Positions 58,001-64,000 of a stretch of DNA of 64,000 nt are shown one piece after another. Position 1 is the first letter of the stretch; each line of letters begins with the position of its first letter. Both the position numbers and the translations under genes were made by a program. The stretch spans positions 201,305,701-201,369,700 of the forward strand of contig CM045761.1 of NCBI GenBank assembly GCA_025200525.1. The letters are read 5' to 3'. A model generated the notes under the pieces. The model was not told the DNA's origin, made no database searches, and was given only the letters and a program-made list of their open reading frames with translations. The DNA comes from Camellia lanceoleosa. Taxonomy: Eukaryota > Streptophyta > Magnoliopsida > Ericales > Theaceae.

Positions 58001-60356
58001 GTTTAGCATCTTTTCCACAAAAATATGCATAAATGTCACCTTGAACGCCCCGTGTTGATTTCTCAAACTAAAACTCTTCTGTTATAACATGTTATTGTGT
58101 AGCATTAGTGGCCTTTGTGTTTGTATCCATCAATCTATCTATACACACATAACTAGCTTGATGGTTGATGTACTAATTGTTTCGACAATAATAAACAACG
58201 TAAAGTGATTTTACATCAAACTTTAAAAATTTATAAACACATTTGGACATGTAAATTTATGCGATTATAATCACATCCATAATTTGTTTTCCAATTTCTT
58301 TTGTTACTCATGAAGATTTTTGAAATTCAGTCCCTTATTTTATGAGTAGGTGCTGATAATCTAATCCCAATGGAGTTGGCACTAAAGATTGCTAGCAAGA
58401 TAAGAGCAAAAGAGAGGTTTGCAATTTATGTGGTCATTCCAATGTGGCCTGAGGGTGTTCCAACATCTGCCTCTGTGCAAGAAATTCTGTTTTGGCAGGT
58501 ACAAATCTTTAATTTATTTGACATATAGAGGAGATTGATAGCAGCACAAATTAGGATCAAGTGCAAATAATTAGGTTGTGCCATTGGCAAAAATTGTTGC
58601 ACAAAGTGCATCCATGGTATATGTATTCTTGCATCGTCAATGTCTTTTTGATTCTTAGAGTCATTTTGTTAGTAGTAATTCATCTTAATTTGGCAATGCC
58701 AATGTGTTTTTGATTCTTAGAAAGGTATTTTCACCTTTATATTTAGTTTTTAATAAAAAAATATATTATTCATTTAGTAAATATGAAAATTCAAAATTCG
58801 AAATACTTGTGTCTTGACACTTACGCTTCACCTCACGAGGGGTAAAATGCCTCACATTTTGCATTCTCCCGTTAAAAACTTTGGTTCTAGCCGTAATCAC
58901 TATATATGGGAGAGATGGCATCAATCATAGTTTTATCATATGAGTGGTAGACCATTAAAGTCATCTTTGGCTCTTTGGTTTTGTAGGGACAAACCATGCA
59001 AATGATGTATGAAATTATTGCACAAGAGCTGAAATCCATGAATCTTGAAAACTCACATCTAAATGACTACCTAAATTTCTATTGTCTTGGTAATCGTGAA
59101 GAATCCCCAGAAGAAAATTCAAATTCAACCAGTCAACCTTCCAATGGTGATGTGGTAACCATGCCCACACAATTTATTTTCTGCTGTTTTAATTATCTGC
59201 ACCATTGATATATTGTGGTTCCAAATAACTTAGCAACATTCATTAACGCTGTGTTCAGTTTATGAATTTAGGAAGTGATTCGGAAAAAGAGATGAAAAAA
59301 GTGTGTGAATTTGGATAAAATATAAGTATATTTTATTCACATTTTACATCCATTTTTCCTTTCTCTATCCCTTTTCAAATCTCTTCCAAAATCCCTTCCC
59401 AAATTGCCCGATCAAACATAGCATAAGTGATTTTTTTTTACAAACTGCTGGTTAACGTATCAAAATAACCCTTTCCTTAAGATTGGCTACAAATTTTAGC
59501 TCTAGAGCATGCAATCTTGGGGGTTTTCTAGACTTAATGTACTAATACAATTTCAAAAAAAGAAAAAAAAGAAAAAAAAAAAGATGAAGAAGAGAGCTTT
59601 CAAACTCACCTTTGAATGAATTGGTGGGCTAGATTTTACATGTCAATGAATTCAAATCTATATGTTGAGTTCTTCATGTGAATCTGACACATAAATTTAT
59701 TATTATATGAAACAAACCTGGAATTAAGTTTTTCAAACCAAACTTTCAGGTTTCAGCTTCACAAAAATTTGGACAATTTATGATTTATGTACATGCCAAG
59801 GGGATGATAGTAGATGATGAATACGTGATTTTGGGGTCTGCCAATATTAACCAGCGATCCATGGCTGGTTCAAGGGACACTGAGATAGCTGTGGGGGCAT
59901 ATCAATCCCATCAGACCTGGGCTAAAAAGAAAAAACATCCACGTGGACAGGTGGGTATCTTCATTCTAAATGTTTGATATTTTCCATAGTCATTGGTCAT
60001 AATTATGGTAATATATTTGCAGAAGACCTATTTTTGTATGCTTGATTGATGTTGAATTGCAGGTATATGGATATAGAATGTCACTTCGGGCAGAGCACCT
60101 AGGAAAACTAAACAAGTGCTTCAAGGAGCCTGAAAGTTTGGTTTGCGTCGATAGTGTGAACAAGATTGCTGAAGATAACTGGAAGAAGTTTACCAGAGAA
60201 GAATACACCCCATTGCAGGGCCATCTTCTCAAATACCCCGTGAAAATAGATGGTAATGGGAAGGTCATCGGCTTGCCTGGACAAGAGAATTTCCCAGATG
60301 TTGGGGGAAAGGTGCTTGGTGCTCGGACAACGCTCCCTGATGCTCTAACTACATAG
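55020..60356 (+). pseudogene. Phospholipase D delta pseudogene, 5' truncated
   Basis: Exons: (55020)-55466, 56491-56607, 57002-57196, 57314-57595, 57691-57759, 57853-58000, 58350-58498, 58987-59154, 59750-59950 and 60063-60356, in consistent phase. The protein would hydrolyse phosphatidylcholine or phosphatidylethanolamine to phosphatidic acid. HKD motif 1 (HHQKCVIVDTQASGNNRK) is in exon 3, HKD motif 2 ([20 protein letters not shown]) in exon 9; IENQYFLGS is in exon 6. The C-terminus FPDVGGKVLGARTTLPDALT marks the delta class. About 180 N-terminal residues including the calcium-binding C2 domain are absent. Stops in frame: TAA 55374-55376 (expected Glu), TGA 57341-57343 and TAG 57404-57406 (expected Trp and Gln). 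The donor after exon 2 is GC, not GT. Otherwise the reading frame is remarkably well kept, which suggests recent loss. Confidence 0.92.
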
Positions 60357-60796
60357 ACCTCACTTGTTTTCATGTCCATCGTATACTATTATTGTATTTG
60401 GTGCTAGAAGAGGAGGCGGAAAATAATTCAAGATGGTCCAAGCCAAGTGATAGGAAGTGATAGATCGTTTAAATACATGGAATAGTGATGCTACTTGCTC
60501 AAAATTTTTACACATAAATTTTACCCAGAAACCAATTAGATCACAGCCACACATTCTGATAATGGGTAAAAATAATTTACCATTTTTCTGGGTAAGTAGC
60601 TTTTCTCAACATGAAATGCCAAGTTATAGATTGTATGTCATTGCCTTCGCGAAATGTCTTTAAACGATCAATTCTTTTGGAGAACTGTTTGAAATAATTC
60701 TGGTCTTTGAAACTCACGAGAGTTGGGGTGGAGTGTTGTATGTTGTAATTTTTTTATCAAAATTATATATATATATATATATATGGGGACATATTT
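60357..60796. other. 3' flank of the PLD pseudogene
   Basis: No gene. Contains a (TA)n microsatellite at about 60759-60784. The old 3' untranslated region probably lies at its start. Confidence 0.45.
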
Positions 60797-61045
60797 TGTG
60801 AATGACAGCACGTGGTCAAGGGGATGTCAAAGTGTCAGCCGAAGTGCCATGTGGTCTGGTCATGAAGCCGAGGTGACCTCAGCTAGGCTGAGATTATCTG
60901 CGGAGATAGTGAAATTTGAGATAAGCAGATAAGGGGCAAGAATCCTAGAATAGGAGAGGATCTCAATTTGTATAAGGATAAAGCTCTTAAGGAATTGAGC
61001 TTGAGTCCACTGAAGTGAGACTTTTACAGGAATCAGGTCAGTGCT

Positions 61046-61060
61046 AGCTATAAAAGCAAG
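61046..61060 (+). promoter_or_regulatory. TATA box in the right-hand LTR
   Basis: GCTATAAAAGCAAGGC is a textbook plant TATA box, followed about 30 bp later by CGTGCGTCTCAAG, where an LTR transcript would start. Confidence 0.6.
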
Positions 61061-61227
61061 GCACCCTCGTGCGTCTCAAGTATGGGTGATATATTGTGAG
61101 CAGTAAGTTTTTTTTTTGTGAGATTAAGCATAATTTGCTATCTTTGAGAGATATTTGATTATTGACTTGATCATCGGAGTGCTCTCGGATAGACAAACTA
61201 TTGTCGGATTCTTATATTTCTGTGACT

Positions 61228-61708
61228 TCGTTTGGGAACTTGGTTTTGAGGTTTTTTTTGGCTAAAATAGCCACAAAAAACAAAATAAGATTTTTAGCCC
61301 AATAAGACAAAATATCACATCTAACCCATAATCATTACATTTTGCCTCCGTTTGGGAAGTGGGTTGGCTTTTTGATTTTTTTGACTTTTTTGACTATTTT
61401 AGCCTGGGCTAAAAAGTTTGGTTTGGGAATGGCTTTTTGGTTTTTTGACTTTTTTGGCTTTTTTTGTGAGAGAAGAGTGTAATGATTATGGGTTGGATGT
61501 GATGTTTTATTTGTTATGGCTAAAATAGCCTATTTTGTCTTTTGTGGCTAAAATAATCCCAAACCTCCTTGCCAAACGGAGCCTCTTTCTCTTATAAAAA
61601 AGTCAAAAAAGTCAAAAATCCTTCCGTAACCAGGCTTTTTAGCCCCAGGCTAAAATAACCAAAAAAGCCAAAAAGCTAAAAAAGCCAACCACTTCCCAAA
61701 CGAGCTTT
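61228..61708. mobile_element. Tourist-like MITE containing a second MITE
   Basis: Outer ends: TTCGTTTGGGAACTTGG and CACTTCCCAAACGAG. Inner copy: GCCTCCGTTTGGGAAG at about 61345 to TTGCCAAACGGAGCC near 61584. Both share the interior phrases GGCTAAAATAG, AAAAAGTCAAAAA and ATAATCATTACA with the MITE at 13319. The outer element can be read through the inner one by comparison with 13319-13567. Target duplications are not clear. Confidence 0.65.
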
Positions 61709-61799
61709 GTGACAGGTTATTCGAACTTTAATCTATTTTGCCGGTGCTTTTCAGCTAAGTTTCCCGTTTGGTTGTGTGGTCAGAAATCAACACCCACAA

Positions 61800-61819
61800 T
61801 TTGGCGTCGTCTGTGGGAA
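61800..61819 (+). promoter_or_regulatory. Primer-binding-site-like sequence
   Basis: TTTGGCGTCGTCTGTGGGAA resembles TTTGGCGCCGTCTGTGGGAA, found right after the 5' LTR of many plant gypsy elements, with one C to T change. No gag follows in this window; another LTR sequence takes its place. Confidence 0.6.
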
Positions 61820-61929
61820 CGTAAAGAGAATAGATGGCCAATTACGCCTTTATCAAATGCGATGAATTGTTTCATTAGTGTTATAATTATCAAAGTTGTG
61901 ATTTAATCTTGTTGTAATTAGTATTGTTG

Positions 61930-64000
61930 TAGCCATTGATTATTATTAATTGGTATAGCTACTTAATTTGTTGCAATAAAGTAGTTAATTAGCTTAGCCT
62001 AGTTAATTCGCCCAGTTTTGTATTAGTTAGTTTATTCGGACTCTCCTTTGTGAGAGCGTAAGTTGTAATAATGTATATGTCTTCCAACCACATGTCTTTC
62101 TCCCTTTTATTTATCTGCTTATGATGGTTAGTTTAGGGACATCATGTTTCGATTCGCATAATTCGTTGTTAGGTTTTTATTCTTGGCAATCCCGTTTGAC
62201 AAAACTCCTTTCAATTGTACTTTTATTTCAGTGAGGTTATGAGTACTTAGATGCGAATCCAACCCGAATTGTGCCTTGCAGAGAAGTTTGTGATGTTGAT
62301 TCTTTCATGTTTACTACTTCGCTGACTATGACGGGGATTGAGCTGCCTGGTTAGCTTACAAGGGTCTAGGGGGCAACGTCCCTTGGCGGGTCTGAGGCAG
62401 CGCCACGGTGGGATTGAGGGGCAGCGCCCCCGAAGCAAAATGCAAAAATGCATTCGAAGTTGCTTGTCCGCTCAAGCGGACATTCCCTCGCTCGAGCAGA
62501 GAATCCTTGGTTCCAGATGTTTGACCTGTTTGCAAATATACTGTGAGGCGTGTTTTTACGCTCGAGTGTCCATTTTTCCGCTCGAGCGTACATCCTGGTT
62601 TGGAACACGCATTCTAGCGTTCTCCCTCGAGAGTCCATTTCCCCGCTTGAGCGGACCTCGCGATTTTAGATTCTATAAAACCTCAAGTTGCTCCAAATCT
62701 AGGATTAAGCTTCTAGATCTTCTTTTTAGATACTAGGGTTTATATCTGGGGCTATTTTGCTTGGTTTTTTTGATGTTTAATTGAGTATTCAACTCATGGT
62801 TTAAGAAGTATACATCAAAGGATTGCTTGTTTATTTCATACAAAAGAGAGAGTTGTTCTTCGATGGATTTTAGGTAATTCGAGAGAAAGCTTTGGTGGAT
62901 TCTAGAGTAGCTCATCGTCGTGATTTAACATCAATGTTGTAGGTTCAATGTTAGGCAAGATGATTTCGAGGTGAAGATCGTGGTGGAAGAGGCATATAGG
63001 GGTCGGTTCAATTCGAGTGTGGATTCGCTAGGTAATTGAGAGTGCACTTGTGTAATTCTTTTTGTCTTCTTAGTGGATTGTTTTGTGGTTTTGGCCCGTG
63101 ATTTTTTACCACAATTGGAGGCGCTCAAATTGTGATTTTTTCATGTTAAAATCGTTGTGTTGATTTGTCTTGATTGTTTGATTAGGATTGCTATTTATTG
63201 CTTAAAATTGATACATAATTACAAATTAATATCTAGGAGATTTCTAGATTTTTCATTCATGTTTGCATCCATTTGTATTGCATGCATTGAGGTTCGGTTC
63301 ATCGTTCAAACTTGCATTGTCATTTAAATAATTCTTTGAATACATGCTTAGACTGCATGTTAGCAAAGTGATTCGCATGTCATAAATTAGTAGCCGAGCT
63401 TATTTAGATTGCATATCGCTTGTGTTGCATTAGTTATAATTGCATAGTTAGGATCACGCATTTTTTTGACTCATTTCTCTTTTGGCTTGGAGTACTAGGT
63501 GAGTCTTTACTCATTTTAGCATATTGCATTGATGTTGCTATGTCTAGCATGCTTGCCATGAGGCTAATTGCTTAAATACTATAATTGCTTGAATGCCTAT
63601 GGATGAAGGCTTGTTGCTTGAATTAGGATAAGTTGAGCAATTTTCATATGCAATCACTTTTTCAAGTGGTACATATTTCGAAACAATTTTCAAAACAAAC
63701 ATAACTCGAAATGTTCCAATTCTTGCAAAGTTAGTCTATAATTGTTTGTGCGCATCACATAGTAAATGCTAGCCTAATAAACCAGAATAAGAGCATATAA
63801 TGTATATAAGATTCATATCATGATTAGTAGAGGCCGATCTTTGATCGGGCAAGCGGGGGTGCTTAATTCATGACCTTCCCCTCTCGTACCTAAGTTCCCG
63901 AGTCGAGACAATCTTGGTGATGACGGACACGTAGCCTTTGGCATGAGTCATGGGTTTCCTAAATTTCTCCAAAATAAAATATTTAGGTGGCGACTCTGTA
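61930..64000 (+). mobile_element. Partial second copy of the TGTAGACACC-type LTR family
   Basis: 61970-62150 matches 32750-32970 (TTTATTTA(T/C)C(T/C)GCTTATGATGG and GTCTTCCAA phrases) and 63240-64000 matches 33000-33760 (GTTCCCGAG, CTTGGTGATGA, AGGTGGCGACTCTGTA), all in the same orientation. The window ends about 150 bp before the expected LTR terminus. Between the matching parts is an extra block of about 1.05 kb (62160-63235) that carries the paired-palindrome modules. Left border uncertain. Confidence 0.75.
62469..62653. repeat. Three further paired-palindrome modules
   Basis: Word pairs at 62469/62489 (CGCTCAAGCG, CGCTCGAGCA), 62559/62579 (CGCTCGAGTG, CGCTCGAGCG) and 62624/62644 (CCCTCGAGAG, CGCTTGAGCG). 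Each pair is exactly 20 bp start to start with a 10-bp spacer; the spacers of the last two are nearly the same (TCCATTTTTC, TCCATTTCCC). Same design as in solo LTR A, 35 kb away. Confidence 0.88.

Larger units (their letters stand above)
60797..61798 (+). mobile_element. LTR of a gypsy-type element, interrupted by MITEs
   Basis: The stretch ends CCCACA at 61798, directly before TTTGGCGTCGTCTGTGGGAA (61800-61819), a typical sequence after the 5' LTR of plant gypsy elements. A TATA box GCTATAAAAGCAAGG at about 61048 fits an LTR promoter followed by a short R/U5 part. The left border is uncertain; I place it at a TGTG near 60797. A MITE pair (61228-61708) is inserted downstream of the TATA box. 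Confidence 0.6.

Noticed and set aside
62338..62736. 132-codon frame at the right end
   Set aside because: It spans the paired-palindrome modules and low-complexity LTR-like sequence. No domain, and both strands are open by base composition.
1..64000. tRNA, rRNA, snRNA or known microRNA genes
   Set aside because: I looked for conserved tRNA box words and common miRNA sequences by eye and found none convincing. A covariance-model scan would be decisive.

Overview
The window is nuclear DNA of a dicot-like flowering plant. It is strongly A+T-rich, its genes have spliced introns with GT..AG (one GC..AG) borders, and most of it is transposable elements. There is no operon structure, no tRNA or rRNA gene, and no CRISPR array that I can see. 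I cannot name the species; the size and depth of the retrotransposon nest suggest a medium to large genome.

Layout, left to right. Positions 1-4600 hold a short tandem duplication, a near-perfect 1.7 kb palindrome (1949-3624) and a small Mutator-type MITE. At 4700-5455 (+) is an intronless gene for a 251-residue protein resembling the plant syringolide-induced protein 14-1-1 family. Positions 5456-14770 have no gene and hold several MITEs and degraded LTR-like sequence. At 14899-24729 (+) lies an apparently intact 14-exon gene for a major facilitator superfamily transporter of the plant 'hippocampus abundant transcript-like' group. Its introns carry a hAT-type element with a perfect 8-bp target duplication and a Mutator-type MITE with a 9-bp one.

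Positions 25222-49309 are one Ty1/copia element (minus strand) swollen by nested insertions. A ~3.9 kb solo LTR (26451-34146) sits near the RT/RNase H junction and itself holds a 3.76 kb LTR-type insertion (30147-33903). A Ty3/gypsy chromovirus with a chromodomain (36210-47228, minus strand) sits between the pre-integrase and integrase parts and itself holds a 2.5 kb solo LTR (39980-42458). Every level is framed by TG..CA or near-TG..CA ends and 5-bp target duplications, perfect for the two innermost. The chromovirus carries an intact 182-codon ORF between its primer binding site and gag, which I cannot assign.

Positions 49608-54377 form a composite long-terminal-inverted-repeat element. Inside it are a hAT MITE and a Pack-MULE-like element carrying a fragment of a LUX/PCL1-type GARP transcription factor. 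At 55020-60356 (+) is a phospholipase D delta pseudogene, without the C2 domain and with three in-frame stop codons but with both HKD motifs. From about 60800 to the end are an LTR with a primer-binding-site-like sequence, a MITE-in-MITE, and part of a second copy of the LTR family seen at 30147-33903.

The least expected signal is a set of seven paired palindromes (CGCTCGAGCG and variants), always exactly 20 bp start to start, in LTR A (27745-29871) and again near the right end (62469-62653).
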